DNA of 64,000 nt from Microbacterium paraoxydans (GCF_018224615.1 NZ_JAGTUK010000001.1:372001-436000); one strand, 5' to 3'. Positions 55,267 to 64,000 are shown, numbered from the stretch's first letter. Notes: generated by a model not told the origin, from the sequence alone. Numbers and translations: made by a program.

Positions 55267-56828
55267 TGCGCATCCTCACGGCCTCCGACACCGCGCTGCT
55301 GGTCGAGGCGGACGACCTCGAACAGGCCATGCGCCTGAACCTCGCGTGGGACGGCGTGCCCGGCGTGGTCGAGCGCATCCCCGGGGCGCGCACGGTGCTG
55401 GTGCGGTTCGACCCGCTGCGCACCACGGCGGCCGCGCTCGCCGAGGTGCTCGCCGCGACCGAGGTCGCCGCGACCGCACTGCCGGACGCGGGCGAGGTCA
55501 CGGTGCCGGTGCGCTACGACGGGGAAGACCTCGACGAGACGGCGGCCCTGCTCGGGGTGTCGGCGGACGAGCTGGTGGCGCGTCATATCGCGGCCGAGTG
55601 GCGCGTCGCGTTCTCGGGTTTCGCGCCGGGGTTCGGCTACGCGGTGAGCGGCGACGCGCTGTTCGACGTGCCGCGCCGCTCCTCTCCGCGCACGCGCGTG
55701 CCCGCGGGATCGGTCGCGCTCGCCGGAGCGTTCAGCGGCGTATACCCGCGCGAGAGCCCCGGCGGCTGGCAGCTGATCGGCCGCACGGACCTGGCCATGT
55801 GGGACATCGACCGGGACCCGCCCGCCCTCCTCGCCCCCGGGCGGCTGGTGCGGTTCGTGCGGGCCGCGCGCGAGGCCGTCACCGCGGCGGCCGAGGGCTC
55901 TCCGACCGCGGAAGAGACCCGCACGGTCGCGCTCGCCGACGACGCCCCCGCGGTGGAGGTCGTGCGCTCGTCGCTGCAGCTGCTGGTGCAGGACCAGGGC
56001 CGCCCCGGCTACGCCGCCCTGGGCGTCTCGGCCTCCGGGGTCGCGGACCGGGTGGCCATGCGCGACGCCAACCGCGCGGTCGGCAACCCCTCCGCGGCGG
56101 CCGTGCTGGAGAGCGTGGGCGGCGCGGTGCTGCGCTTCCGCGGCGCGGGCGTGGCCGCGGTGGCCGGAGCGACCGGTGCCCTCACCCTCACGGACGCCGA
56201 CGGCGTGACGCGCGACCTCGGGCACGGTGCACCGTTCGCCACGGTCGACGGGGACGAGCTGACCCTCGGTCACCCCGAGCGCGGGCTGCGTGCGGTGATC
56301 GCCGTCCGGGGCGGGTTCGACGTCGCCCCGGCGCTCGACAGCCGCGCCAGCGACACGCTCGCCGGGCTCGGGCCGCGACCGCTCGTGGCGGGCGATGTCG
56401 TGGCGATCGGTAGGGCTCCGGTGACCTCGGTCGACCCGGTGCCCGTGCCGCGCGACCTCCCGGCCCCTGGCGAGGTGGTGGAGCTGGAGATCACGCTCGG
56501 CCCGCGCGACGACTGGTTCACGGCCGCCGGGGTCGCGGCGCTCACCGGGCAGCAGTGGACGGTGACCCCGCGCTCCGACCGCGTCGGCATCCGGTTGCAC
56601 GGCGACGTGCCGCTGGAGCGCGCGGTGGGCGGCGAGCTGCCCAGCGAGGGGGCCGTGACCGGCGCGATCCAGGTGCCGCCCGACGGTCAGCCCGTGCTGT
56701 TCCTCCCCGACCACCCGCTGACGGGCGGCTACCCCATCATCGGCGCGCTCACCGACCGCAGCCTCGACCTCGCCGCGCAGCTGGCCCCCGGCGTGCTGCT
56801 GCGCTTCACCGTGAAGGAGACCCCATGA
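55266..56828 (+). CDS. Fused PxpB-PxpC (KipI-KipA) 5-oxoprolinase subunits
   Basis: 520 residues. Residues 1-205 are PxpB/KipI (Pfam CT_C_D): VERIPGARTVLVRFDPL, FSGFAPGFGYAVSGD, PRTRVPAGSVALAGAFSGVYPRESPGGWQLIGRT. Residues about 230-520 are PxpC/KipA (CT_A_B): VQDQGRPGYAALGVSASGVADRVAMRDANRAVGNP and GYPIIGALTDRSLDLAAQLAPGVLLRF. In most bacteria these are two genes. The two domains also form the carboxyltransferase of urea carboxylase. It overlaps the carboxylase gene by four bases. Confidence 0.92.
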   Translation: MRILTASDTALLVEADDLEQAMRLNLAWDGVPGVVERIPGARTVLVRFDPLRTTAAALAEVLAATEVAATALPDAGEVTVPVRYDGEDLDETAALLGVSADELVARHIAAEWRVAFSGFAPGFGYAVSGDALFDVPRRSSPRTRVPAGSVALAGAFSGVYPRESPGGWQLIGRTDLAMWDIDRDPPALLAPGRLVRFVRAAREAVTAAAEGSPTAEETRTVALADDAPAVEVVRSSLQLLVQDQGRPGYAALGVSASGVADRVAMRDANRAVGNPSAAAVLESVGGAVLRFRGAGVAAVAGATGALTLTDADGVTRDLGHGAPFATVDGDELTLGHPERGLRAVIAVRGGFDVAPALDSRASDTLAGLGPRPLVAGDVVAIGRAPVTSVDPVPVPRDLPAPGEVVELEITLGPRDDWFTAAGVAALTGQQWTVTPRSDRVGIRLHGDVPLERAVGGELPSEGAVTGAIQVPPDGQPVLFLPDHPLTGGYPIIGALTDRSLDLAAQLAPGVLLRFTVKETP

Positions 56829-58543
56829 CCCGCGTGCTGATCGCCAATCGCGGAGAGATCGCGGTGCGCGTGATCCGCGCGTGCACCGAGGCCGGCCACA
56901 CCTCGGTCGCGGTGTACGCCGACCAGGACGCGGACGCTCTGCACGTGCGGCTCGCCGACGAGGCCGTGGCGCTCGGCGGCGACACCGCGGCCTCCACATA
57001 CCTGTCCGTGGAGGCGCTGCTCGACGCCGCCCGCCGCACGGGGGCCGAGGCCGTACACCCCGGCTACGGCTTCCTCTCCGAGAGCGCGGCGTTCGCGCGG
57101 GCGGTGGAGGGCGCGGGACTGGTGTGGATCGGTCCGTCGCCCGAGAGCATCGACGCGCTGGGGGACAAGATGACCGCGCGGCGCATCGCCCAGCGGGTCG
57201 GCGCACCGCTCGCCGCCGGTACGGACGAGCCGCTGTCGGGGCCGGAGGAGGCCGTGGCCTTCGCCGAGGAACACGGGCTGCCGATCGCCATCAAGGCCGC
57301 GTTCGGCGGGGGCGGCCGCGGTCTCAAGGTGGTGCGGGAGCTGTCCGAGGTGGCGGCGGCGTTCGAGGCCGCGACGCGAGAGGCCGTGGCGGCGTTCGGT
57401 CGCGGCGAGTGCTTCGTGGAGCGGTTCCTGGAGAGCCCGCGGCATATCGAGGTGCAGGTGCTGGGCGACGGCCGCGGCGGCGTGGTCGTGGTGGGCGACC
57501 GCGACTGCTCGATGCAGCGCCGCAACCAGAAGCTCATCGAGGAGGCGCCGGCCCCCGGGCTCACGCCGGAACAGCGGTCGCGGTTCCACGAGGCGGCGCG
57601 GGCGATCTGCGCCGAGGTGCAGTACCGCGGCGCGGGCACGGTCGAGTTCCTGCTCGCGGCCGACGGCACGATCTCGTTCCTCGAGGTCAACACGCGCCTG
57701 CAGGTCGAGCACCCGGTGACGGAGGAGGTCACGGGCACCGACCTCGTGCGCGAGCAGTTCCGCATCGCGTTCGGCGACGGCCCCTCGTTCACCGAGACCC
57801 CGGAGCCGTCGGGTCACGCGTTCGAGTTCCGCATCAACGCGGAGGACCCCGGCCGCGGGTTCCTGCCCAGTCCCGGACGGGTCGAGGCGCTGCGCCTCCC
57901 CGGCGGGCCCGGCGTGCGGTGGGACGGCGGTGTCGAGGCGGGCGACGTGGTGCAGCCCGCGTTCGACTCGCTGATGGCGAAGCTCATCGTGCACGCGGAC
58001 TCCCGCGAGGCCGCGCTCGTGCGGGCGCGTCGGGCGCTGCGCGAGCTCGGGGTAGACGGCCCGGCGACCGTGGTGCCGTTCGACCTCCGCGCGATCGACG
58101 ACCCCGCGTTCGCGACCGACACCTTCGCGGTGCACACGCAGTGGATCGAGTCGGTGCTGCTGCCCACGCTCGACCTGCAGCCCCGTCCGGCCCCCGCGGC
58201 CGAGGGCGGGCTGCGACGGTTCCCCGTAGAGGTGGACGGGCGCCGCGTCGTGCTCGGGCTGCCCGCGGAGCTGCTGGCGGGTCTCGGGCGGGCGGCCGCG
58301 GGAGCCGAGGCGCAGCCGGAGCCCGCGGTGGACGCGTCCGAACTGCGGGCGCCCGCACCGGGCACGCTCGTGCGGTGGCTGGTCGAGGCGGGCGCCGAGG
58401 TCGCGGAGGGCGATCCGGTCGCGGTGCTCGACGCGATGAAGATGGAGACCACGGTCACCGCGCACCGCTCCGGCGCCCTGACCCCGCGCGCCGAGACCGG
58501 CGCGAGCCTCGCGCCGGACGCCGTGATCGCGACGATCGCCTGA
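56825..58543 (+). CDS. Biotin carboxylase with C-terminal biotin carrier domain
   Basis: 572 residues. Biotin carboxylase (about 1-440) with RVLIANRGEIAVRVIRACTEAG, ATP-grasp loop KAAFGGGGRGLKVV, the catalytic EVNTRLQVEHPVTEEVTG. The carrier domain at the C-terminus has the biotinyl Lys539 in LDAMKMETTV. Residues 440-500 link the two. It carboxylates its biotin with bicarbonate and ATP. No acyl-CoA carboxyltransferase is nearby; the adjoining PxpBC fusion, homologous to the urea carboxylase carboxyltransferase, is the likely partner. Confidence 0.93.
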   Translation: MTRVLIANRGEIAVRVIRACTEAGHTSVAVYADQDADALHVRLADEAVALGGDTAASTYLSVEALLDAARRTGAEAVHPGYGFLSESAAFARAVEGAGLVWIGPSPESIDALGDKMTARRIAQRVGAPLAAGTDEPLSGPEEAVAFAEEHGLPIAIKAAFGGGGRGLKVVRELSEVAAAFEAATREAVAAFGRGECFVERFLESPRHIEVQVLGDGRGGVVVVGDRDCSMQRRNQKLIEEAPAPGLTPEQRSRFHEAARAICAEVQYRGAGTVEFLLAADGTISFLEVNTRLQVEHPVTEEVTGTDLVREQFRIAFGDGPSFTETPEPSGHAFEFRINAEDPGRGFLPSPGRVEALRLPGGPGVRWDGGVEAGDVVQPAFDSLMAKLIVHADSREAALVRARRALRELGVDGPATVVPFDLRAIDDPAFATDTFAVHTQWIESVLLPTLDLQPRPAPAAEGGLRRFPVEVDGRRVVLGLPAELLAGLGRAAAGAEAQPEPAVDASELRAPAPGTLVRWLVEAGAEVAEGDPVAVLDAMKMETTVTAHRSGALTPRAETGASLAPDAVIATIA

Positions 58544-58553
58544 CGCCGCGTCC

Positions 58554-58585
58554 CGGGTGCGGGAGGGCGAACCGTCCCGCACCCG
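58554..58585. terminator. Bidirectional terminator hairpin
   Basis: Arms CGGGTGCGGGA and TCCCGCACCCG with a 10-base loop, between the convergent carboxylase and NCS2 permease genes. Confidence 0.72.
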
Positions 58586-58593
58586 ACGCCGGG

Positions 58594-59949
58594 TCAGGCG
58601 GGGTCGCCGCCGAGCGGGCCGACCGGCTCGAGGGGCTTGGGGTCGTCGGCGCCGGTCTTGCGGGCGCGGGCGATCAGGTTGCCCAGGTGGTAGATCAGCA
58701 GCGCGGCGACCGTGCCGAGCACGATGCCGCCGAACGCGAAGTCGCCCAGCTGCATCGAGAAGCCGGCGATGCCGATCACGAGCGACACCGCGGCCGTGTA
58801 CTGGTTGACCGGGCGGGAGAAGTCCACGCGGCTGTCCACCCAGATCTTGATGCCGATGATGCCGATCAGGCCGTACAGGGCCGTGGTCGCACCGCCCAGC
58901 ACGCCCGCGGGGATCGAGTTGAACACCTCGCCGACCTTGGGGGAGAACGCGAGCAGGATCGCGAACATGCCCGCCACCCAGTAGACGGCGGTCGAGTACA
59001 CGCGGGTCGCGGCCATGACGCCGATGTTCTCGCCGTACGTGGTGGTGCCCGAGCCGCCGAAGCCACCGGCGATCGTGGTGGCCACACCGTCGGCGATCAG
59101 TGCGCGGCCGGTGTGCTTGTTGATCGACGGGTCCTCGGTCATGGTCGCGACGCCGCGCACGTGGCCGACGTTCTCCGCGATCAGCACGAGCACGACCGGG
59201 AGGAACATGGCGATCGTGGACCAGGTGCCCGGCTCGACGAAGTCCGGCAGCTGGAAGTGGGGCAGTCCGATCCACGGCGCCTCGGCGATCAGCTCGGCCG
59301 GGGTCTTGCCGCCGCGGAGCGCGTTGGGCACGTCGAACGAGCCGGTGAACGCGGCCCAGACGAAGCCGACCGCGACGCCGAGGAAGATCGAGATGCGGCC
59401 GAGGAAGCCGCGGAACAGCACCGCGAACAGGATGATCGCGACGAGGGTGATGGTGGCGGTCACCGGGTCGAGCTGGAAGTTGCTCCACGCGGTGGGCGCG
59501 AGGTTGAAGCCGATCAGCGCCACGATCGCCCCGGCGACCACCGGCGGCATGAGGGCGTCGACCCAGCGGAGCCCCGCGAACTGCACCACGAGCCCGACCA
59601 CGGCGAGCAGCACGCCCACCGCGACGACGCCCGCGAGCGCGGAACCCGTGCCGCCCGCGGCGACGGCCGCCGTGATGGGGGCGATGAACGCGAACGACGA
59701 GCCGAGATAGCTGGGCAGCTGGTTCTTCGTGATGAGCAGGAAGATCAGGGTGCCGAGGCCGCTGAACAGCAGCGTGGTCGAGACGGGGAAGCCCGTCAGC
59801 GTCGGCACCAGGAACGTGGCACCGAACATCGCGACGACGTGCTGGAGGCCGATCGCGACGGTCGCGGACCAGCTCAGTCGCTCGTCGGGACGGACGACGG
59901 CGCCGGGCTCGACCGTGCGGCCGTTTCCGTGCAGCTTCCACAGGGCCAT
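58594..59949 (-). CDS. NCS2 nucleobase permease (uracil/xanthine, UraA-like)
   Basis: 451 residues, 14 predicted helices. LSWSATVAIGLQHVVAMFGATFLVPTLTGFPVSTTLLFSGLGTLIF is the standard start; GSSFAFIAP in helix 3 and the helix 8 and 10 regions (LIAENVGHVRGVATMTED, GFGGSGTTTYGENIGVMAATRVYS) carry the substrate-site residues of UraA-type proton symporters. Uracil is more likely than xanthine. ATG 59949 has GAGGAG. Confidence 0.92.
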   Translation of the reverse strand: MALWKLHGNGRTVEPGAVVRPDERLSWSATVAIGLQHVVAMFGATFLVPTLTGFPVSTTLLFSGLGTLIFLLITKNQLPSYLGSSFAFIAPITAAVAAGGTGSALAGVVAVGVLLAVVGLVVQFAGLRWVDALMPPVVAGAIVALIGFNLAPTAWSNFQLDPVTATITLVAIILFAVLFRGFLGRISIFLGVAVGFVWAAFTGSFDVPNALRGGKTPAELIAEAPWIGLPHFQLPDFVEPGTWSTIAMFLPVVLVLIAENVGHVRGVATMTEDPSINKHTGRALIADGVATTIAGGFGGSGTTTYGENIGVMAATRVYSTAVYWVAGMFAILLAFSPKVGEVFNSIPAGVLGGATTALYGLIGIIGIKIWVDSRVDFSRPVNQYTAAVSLVIGIAGFSMQLGDFAFGGIVLGTVAALLIYHLGNLIARARKTGADDPKPLEPVGPLGGDPA

Positions 59950-60049
59950 GCGGGCTCCTCAGGGTTCGGGGGATGGCGGGAGTGCTGGAGCAACACTACC
60001 GATTCCTGAGTGTTCCCTGAGCGGCCGGCGTCACGCCGCCGAGGGGCGC

Positions 60050-60925
60050 TCAGGCGCCCAGACGCTCGATCAGCTCGCGGTAGCGCGCGGTGGTGCGGGC
60101 GACGACGTCGTCGGGCAGCACGGGCGGCTCGCCCTGCTTGTCCCAGTTCGCGGCGAGCCAGTCGCGCACGATCTGCTTGTCGAAGCTGGCCATGCGCTCG
60201 GCCGGAGTGGTGCCGGTGCGCCACGCCTCGGCGTCCCAGTAGCGCGAGGAGTCGCTCGTGAGCACCTCGTCGGCCAGGCGCAGCGTGCCGTCGGCGTCGG
60301 TGCCGAATTCGAACTTGGTGTCGGCGAGGATCAGGCCCTTCTCCTCGGCGATCGCGGCGGCGCGGGTGTAGATCGCGAGGGAGGCGTCGCGCAGTTCGGC
60401 GGCACGCTCGGCCCCGACCAGCTCGACCACGCGGTCGAAGGTGATGTTCTCGTCGTGCTCGCCCATCGGCGCCTTGTAGGCGGGGGTGAACAGCGGCTCG
60501 GGCAGCCGGTCGCCGTTGTGCAGGCCCTCCGGCAGCGCGATGCCGCACACCGTGCCGTGCTCCTGGTACTCGGCCCACCCGGATCCGGTGATGTAGCCGC
60601 GCACGACGCACTCGATCGGCAGCATCTCGAGCGACTGCGCGAGCATGGCGCGGTCGGCCACCTCCGCGGGCAGTTCGCCGGGGGCCAGGTGGTTGGGCAC
60701 GTCGAGCTGGGCGAACCACCAGCGGCTCAGCCGGGTGAGCAGGGCGCCCTTGTCGGTGATGCCGGGGGACAGCACCACGTCGAACGCGCTGACCCGGTCG
60801 GAGGCGACGACGAGGATGCGCGTGTCGGCGGGGTCCTCGGAGGCGTACAGGTCGCGGACCTTGCCGGAGTACAGGTGTCGCCACCCGGGGATGGTCTGGG
60901 CCGTGCCGTCGGAAGGTGTGCTCAC
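60050..60925 (-). CDS. purC: PurC, SAICAR synthetase
   Basis: 291 residues of the purC family: HLYSGKVRDLYASEDP, VASDRVSAFDVVLSPGITDKGALLTRLS, CVVRGYITGSGWAEYQEHGTVCG, ILADTKFEFG and VLTSDSSRYWDAEAW are all present. It joins CAIR and aspartate in purine synthesis. GTG start six bases after GATAAT (leaderless). It lies 16 kb from purQS, so the pathway genes are not one cluster here. Confidence 0.96.
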   Translation of the reverse strand: MSTPSDGTAQTIPGWRHLYSGKVRDLYASEDPADTRILVVASDRVSAFDVVLSPGITDKGALLTRLSRWWFAQLDVPNHLAPGELPAEVADRAMLAQSLEMLPIECVVRGYITGSGWAEYQEHGTVCGIALPEGLHNGDRLPEPLFTPAYKAPMGEHDENITFDRVVELVGAERAAELRDASLAIYTRAAAIAEEKGLILADTKFEFGTDADGTLRLADEVLTSDSSRYWDAEAWRTGTTPAERMASFDKQIVRDWLAANWDKQGEPPVLPDDVVARTTARYRELIERLGA

Positions 60926-60988
60926 CCGCCCATTATCCCGGTCCCGCGCGGAGGCTCGTGCGGCCGGTCGGCTCGGGGCCCCGGGCGG

Positions 60989-61030
60989 TTGCCGGGAGGC
61001 CCGCGGGAGGCGTATAGTCCACGTGGACTA
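60989..61030 (+). promoter_or_regulatory. PadR/MFS promoter with 16-bp palindromic operator
   Basis: -35 TTGCCG (60989-60994), 18-base spacer, -10 TATAGT (61013-61018). The perfect palindrome TAGTCCACGTGGACTA (61015-61030) covers the -10 and the start of transcription, fitting autorepression by the PadR protein. Confidence 0.8.
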
Positions 61031-61047
61031 ATCGAGGTGGAGCACTG

Positions 61048-61674
61048 ATGAAGAAGGACCCCGTCGACACCCTCACCCCGCTGGGCGTGATGGTGCTCGC
61101 GCTGCTGCGCGAGGGCGACATGCACCCCTACGAGATGGTGCGCCTGCTGCGCGCCCGCCACGACGACCGGCTGATCGCCGTCACGAACGGCACGCTGTAC
61201 CACACGGTCGCGCGGCTCCAGAAGGCGGGACTGCTCGACGAGGTCGGCATCGACCGTGACGGCAACCGGCCGGAGCGCACGACCTACACCCTCACCGACC
61301 AGGGCCGGGATGCCGTGCTCGCGTGGGTGCGCCGCGAGCTGCCGCGCATCGACCGCGAGACCGACGCCCGCGTCGCACTCGCGGAAGCCCACAATCTCGA
61401 CCGCGACGACGTGATCGCGCTGCTGCACGAGCGTCGCACGGCCCTCACCGACTCGCACACGCTGCACCGCGACGGGCTGCACAAGGCTCGCCGGAAGGGC
61501 GTTCCCGCCCAGGTCCTCGTCGAGATCGAGCGCCAGGAGGCGCTGCTCGCCGCGGAGCTGCGCTGGCTCGACTCCCTCCTCACCCGGCTCGACGGCGACG
61601 ACCTCTCGTGGGGTCCCGACGCCTTCCACGACACCGACCGCTACCTCGCTCAGCGAAAGGCTGCACAGCAATGA
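61048..61674 (+). CDS. PadR family transcriptional regulator
   Basis: 208 residues. Winged helix of the PadR type (LTPLGVMVLALLREGDMHPYEMVRLLRARHDDRLIAVTNGTLYHTVARLQKAGLLDEVGIDRDGNRPERTTYTLTDQGRDAV, about 8-95) and a C-terminal helical dimer region rich in charged residues (about 105-205, Vir_act_alpha_C type). PadR proteins often sense phenolics or drugs and control an adjacent exporter; here the MFS gene begins within its stop codon (ATGA). Confidence 0.92.
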   Translation: MKKDPVDTLTPLGVMVLALLREGDMHPYEMVRLLRARHDDRLIAVTNGTLYHTVARLQKAGLLDEVGIDRDGNRPERTTYTLTDQGRDAVLAWVRRELPRIDRETDARVALAEAHNLDRDDVIALLHERRTALTDSHTLHRDGLHKARRKGVPAQVLVEIERQEALLAAELRWLDSLLTRLDGDDLSWGPDAFHDTDRYLAQRKAAQQ

Positions 61675-63218
61675 CCGAATCCCGCCAGGCCGCAGGGCCG
61701 CAGACCGGCCCCTTCGCCGCCGGTCACGCCCCGAAGAGCCCGTGGCCCGCGCTGTGGGCGCTCGTCATCGGCTTCTTCATGATCCTCGTCGACACCACGA
61801 TCGTGTCGGTCGCGAACCCGGCCATCAAAGCCGCCCTCGACCCGCAGACCAACAATCTCGACAACGTCGTGTGGGTCACGAGCGCCTACCTGCTCGCCTA
61901 CGCGGTGCCCCTGCTGATCACCGGACGCCTCGGCGACCGCTTCGGCCCGAAGAACATCTACCTGATCGGCCTGGCCGTGTTCACGCTCGCCTCGCTGTGG
62001 TGCGGTCTGTCGACCACGCTCGAGGGCCTGATCGCGGCGCGCGCGGTGCAGGGGCTCGGTGCGGCCTTCATGACCCCGCAGACGATGGCCGTGATCACCC
62101 GCACGTTCCCGCCCGAGCGCCGCGGCGCCGCCATGGGGCTGTGGGGCGCGACGGCGGGTGTCGCCACGCTCGTCGGTCCGCTCGCGGGCGGCCTCCTGGT
62201 CGACGGCCTCGGCTGGGAGTGGATCTTCTTCGTCAACCTGCCGGTGGGCGTGGTGGCGTTCGTGCTCGCGTGGATGCTGGTGCCGCGCCTGAAGACGCAC
62301 CCGCACCGCTTCGACCTCGTCGGGGTCGTGCTCAGCGCGGTGGCGCTGTTCCTGATCGTGTTCGGCTTGCAGGAGGGCGAGAAGTTCGACTGGGGCGTGA
62401 TCTGGGGGCCGATCTCGGTGTGGAGCCTGATCATCGCGGGCGTCGTGGTGCTGGCGCTGTTCATCGTGCAGCAGGCACGGACGCGCAGTGAACCGCTGGT
62501 GCCGCTCGGGCTGTTCCGCGACCGCAACTTCTCCGGCGCGAACGTGGCGATCGCCGCGGTGGGCTTCACGGTCACGAGCATGTCGCTGCCGATGATGTTC
62601 TTCCTGCAGACGGCGCGCGGACTCACGCCCACCGAGGCCGCGATGCTGCTGATCCCGATGGCGGTGCTGTCCGGTGTGCTCGCCCCGGTGGCCGGCAAGA
62701 TCCTCGACCGCGTCGACCCGCGGGTGATCCTCATCCCCGGCCTGCTGTGCGTGGGCGGAGCGCTGCTCTGGTACTCGGCCCTGACCACGATGGACACCCC
62801 GATCCTGATGTTCCTGCTGCCCTCGGCCCTGATGGGAATCGGCAACGCGGGCATGTGGGGTCCGCTCGCGACGACCGCCACGCGCAAGCTGCCGCCGCGG
62901 CAGGCCGGCGCGGGCGCGGGCATCTACAACACGACCAGGACGATCGGTTCCGTGATCGGCTCGGCGTCGATCGCGGCGTTCATGCAGTCGCGCCTCGAGG
63001 CGAACCTGCCAGGACTGTCGGACGCCCCGGCGGGCATCAGCGGGGGCGGGTCGCTGCCGCCGCAGGTGGCGGAGGGGTTCGCGGCCGGCATGGCGCAGGC
63101 GCTCCTTCTGCCCGCGGCCGTGATCGTCGTGGCGCTCGTGGCCGCGCTGTTCCTCGGTCGCTACGACCGCACCGACGCCGAGGCTCCGGCGGCCGCGGCT
63201 CCGGCACCTCCCGCGTGA
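61671..63218 (+). CDS. MFS multidrug exporter, DHA2 family (EmrB/QacA type)
   Basis: 515 residues, about 14 helices. Helix 1 FFMILVDTTIVSVANPAI with the D-TIVN-like motif, motif A LITGRLGDRFGPKNIYLIG and motif C GLWGATAGVATLVGPLAGGLLVDGLGWEWIFFVNLPVG are typical of DHA2 drug:proton antiporters. Substrates are presumably lipophilic cations or antibiotics. ATG overlaps the padR stop; both genes are under the palindromic operator. Confidence 0.92.
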   Translation: MTESRQAAGPQTGPFAAGHAPKSPWPALWALVIGFFMILVDTTIVSVANPAIKAALDPQTNNLDNVVWVTSAYLLAYAVPLLITGRLGDRFGPKNIYLIGLAVFTLASLWCGLSTTLEGLIAARAVQGLGAAFMTPQTMAVITRTFPPERRGAAMGLWGATAGVATLVGPLAGGLLVDGLGWEWIFFVNLPVGVVAFVLAWMLVPRLKTHPHRFDLVGVVLSAVALFLIVFGLQEGEKFDWGVIWGPISVWSLIIAGVVVLALFIVQQARTRSEPLVPLGLFRDRNFSGANVAIAAVGFTVTSMSLPMMFFLQTARGLTPTEAAMLLIPMAVLSGVLAPVAGKILDRVDPRVILIPGLLCVGGALLWYSALTTMDTPILMFLLPSALMGIGNAGMWGPLATTATRKLPPRQAGAGAGIYNTTRTIGSVIGSASIAAFMQSRLEANLPGLSDAPAGISGGGSLPPQVAEGFAAGMAQALLLPAAVIVVALVAALFLGRYDRTDAEAPAAAAPAPPA

Positions 63219-63223
63219 GCGGG

Positions 63224-63256
63224 GTGGAGGGAGGGCGGAGTCCGCGCTCCCTCCAC
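63224..63256. terminator. Bidirectional terminator hairpin
   Basis: Arms GTGGAGGGAG and CTCCCTCCAC with an inner CGGA/TCCG pair, between the convergent MFS and ROK genes. Confidence 0.72.
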
Positions 63257-63287
63257 AGCCCCGGCCGGGGCACCCGTGGCGGTGCGC

Positions 63288-64000
63288 TCAGGCCTGCGTG
63301 CTGAAGACCGACGACAGCACGAGACCGGCACCTCCGAGCAGCGTGATCTGATCCGGGTCGTCCGCGAAGAACACCGTCGGGGGCTGTCCGCGCTCCGGCG
63401 CGAGGCGCGTGACCCAGGCCTGCAGGGCCGTGCGCAGGGCGTCGCCGCCCGTGCAGGCGTCGCCGTGCATGATGTAGTGCCCCGGCGCGAGGATCTGCTC
63501 GTTGTTGGCGATGCCGATCGCGAGGTTGCGCGCGTAGAGGTCCAGCAGGGCGGCCGCGTCTGCCGAGCCGTCCGCCGCGAGGGCCGAGAGGCTGCGCGAG
63601 TCGAGGGTGTCGGCGTGCGGAAGCCCGGCCGCTGCCGCCCGGTCGCGCAGCCACCCCAGCGTGGCGACCGTCTCCCAGCAGCCCCGCCGCCCGCACCGGC
63701 ACTCATCGCCGTCGAGCTGCACGATCGTGTGGCCCGACTCGCCGCCCGCGCCGTTCTCTCCGCGGAGAACCTCGCCGCCGTGCACGATGCCGAAGCCGAG
63801 CGCCTCGCCCGTGTACACCGACGCGAAGTCCTGGATCTCACGGCCGAGCCCGAACCACCGGTCGCCCAGCGCCTGCACGCGGGGGTGGTGGTCGACGAGG
63901 GTGGTGGCGCCGAAGCGCTTCTCCAGCAGCGCGACCACGGGAAGGCCGTTGAGCCCCGGCGTGAGGTGCATGGAGATGACGCTGCCCGTGCTCGTGTCGA
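63288..64000 (-). CDS. ROK family protein (sugar kinase or NagC-like repressor), 3' part
   Basis: The final 236 residues; the frame is open to the window edge, so the N-terminus is missing. It shows the second half of the ROK fold with ESGHTIVQLDG and the zinc motif CRCGRRGCWET, plus YARNLAIGIANNEQILAPGHYIMHGDA. The preceding DTSTGSVISMHLTPGLNG is a non-standard ATP-site loop, more like ROK regulators than kinases. Whether an HTH precedes it cannot be seen. Confidence 0.85.
   Translation of the reverse strand, partial: DTSTGSVISMHLTPGLNGLPVVALLEKRFGATTLVDHHPRVQALGDRWFGLGREIQDFASVYTGEALGFGIVHGGEVLRGENGAGGESGHTIVQLDGDECRCGRRGCWETVATLGWLRDRAAAAGLPHADTLDSRSLSALAADGSADAAALLDLYARNLAIGIANNEQILAPGHYIMHGDACTGGDALRTALQAWVTRLAPERGQPPTVFFADDPDQITLLGGAGLVLSSVFSTQA

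Overview
The window comes from a very GC-rich actinobacterium, most likely a Microbacterium-type member of the Microbacteriaceae. The grounds are strongly GC-biased third codon positions, dense operons joined by ATGA/GTGA overlaps, many starts that look leaderless (a TANNNT -10 box 6-8 bases before the start codon), and a gene repertoire typical of that family. About 61 protein genes are supported. I see no tRNA, rRNA, CRISPR array, transposase, prophage or plasmid function. It reads as ordinary chromosome with one short stretch (about 19.4-20.4 kb) of visibly lower GC.

Layout. 1-3.5 kb: end of an iron-siderophore ABC importer (ATPase, lipoprotein, fused double permease). 3.6-7.3 kb: alpha/beta hydrolase with a divergent TetR regulator and two matching operators, a glycosyltransferase, a TspO-like membrane protein. 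7.3-15.2 kb: a complete kdp potassium system (27-aa peptide, kdpF, A, B, C, D, E). 15.3-26.4 kb: SLC13/ArsB-type transporter, GNAT acetyltransferase, EamA exporter with divergent MocR regulator, a secreted glycine-rich protein with a small membrane partner, a KimA-like APC permease, a VanZ protein, a small alarmone synthetase, an M20 peptidase and a TetR regulator. 26.5-34.3 kb: a Dpp-type ABC importer plus GH3 glucosidase, probably for beta-glucan oligosaccharides. 34.4-37.8 kb: redox and sulfur genes (flavin reductase and superoxide dismutase behind a SoxR-type promoter; CstR-like repressor, Cys-rich mini-protein and rhodanese-fused CoA-disulfide reductase). 37.8-44.7 kb: LacI regulator, GH13 glucosidase, SDR, secreted protein, purQ, purS, apt. 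44.7-50.7 kb: cellobiose system cebEFG-bglC-cebR with two CebR operators. 50.9-58.6 kb: TetR gene, then a GntR-controlled 5-oxoproline operon (Nramp-like transporter, pxpA, DUF1445, fused pxpBC, biotin carboxylase with BCCP). 58.6-64 kb: NCS2 permease, purC, PadR with MFS exporter, start-less piece of a ROK protein.

How the parts may work together. Cellobiose and beta-glucan uptake feed GH1 and GH3 glucosidases, with a separate alpha-glucosidase under another LacI protein. Potassium import seems to be one regulon: the same tandem 6-N5-6 motif lies 43-44 bp upstream of the start of both the kdp operon and the KimA-like permease. The oxoproline operon contains all the domains of a urea-carboxylase-like enzyme, split over two genes, beside an Nramp homologue that lacks the metal-binding residues. 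These two loci, the SoxR- and CstR-type stress switches, and the secreted glycine-zipper protein with its membrane partner are the best leads for new biology. All operator, promoter and terminator calls were made by eye from sequence symmetry and position.
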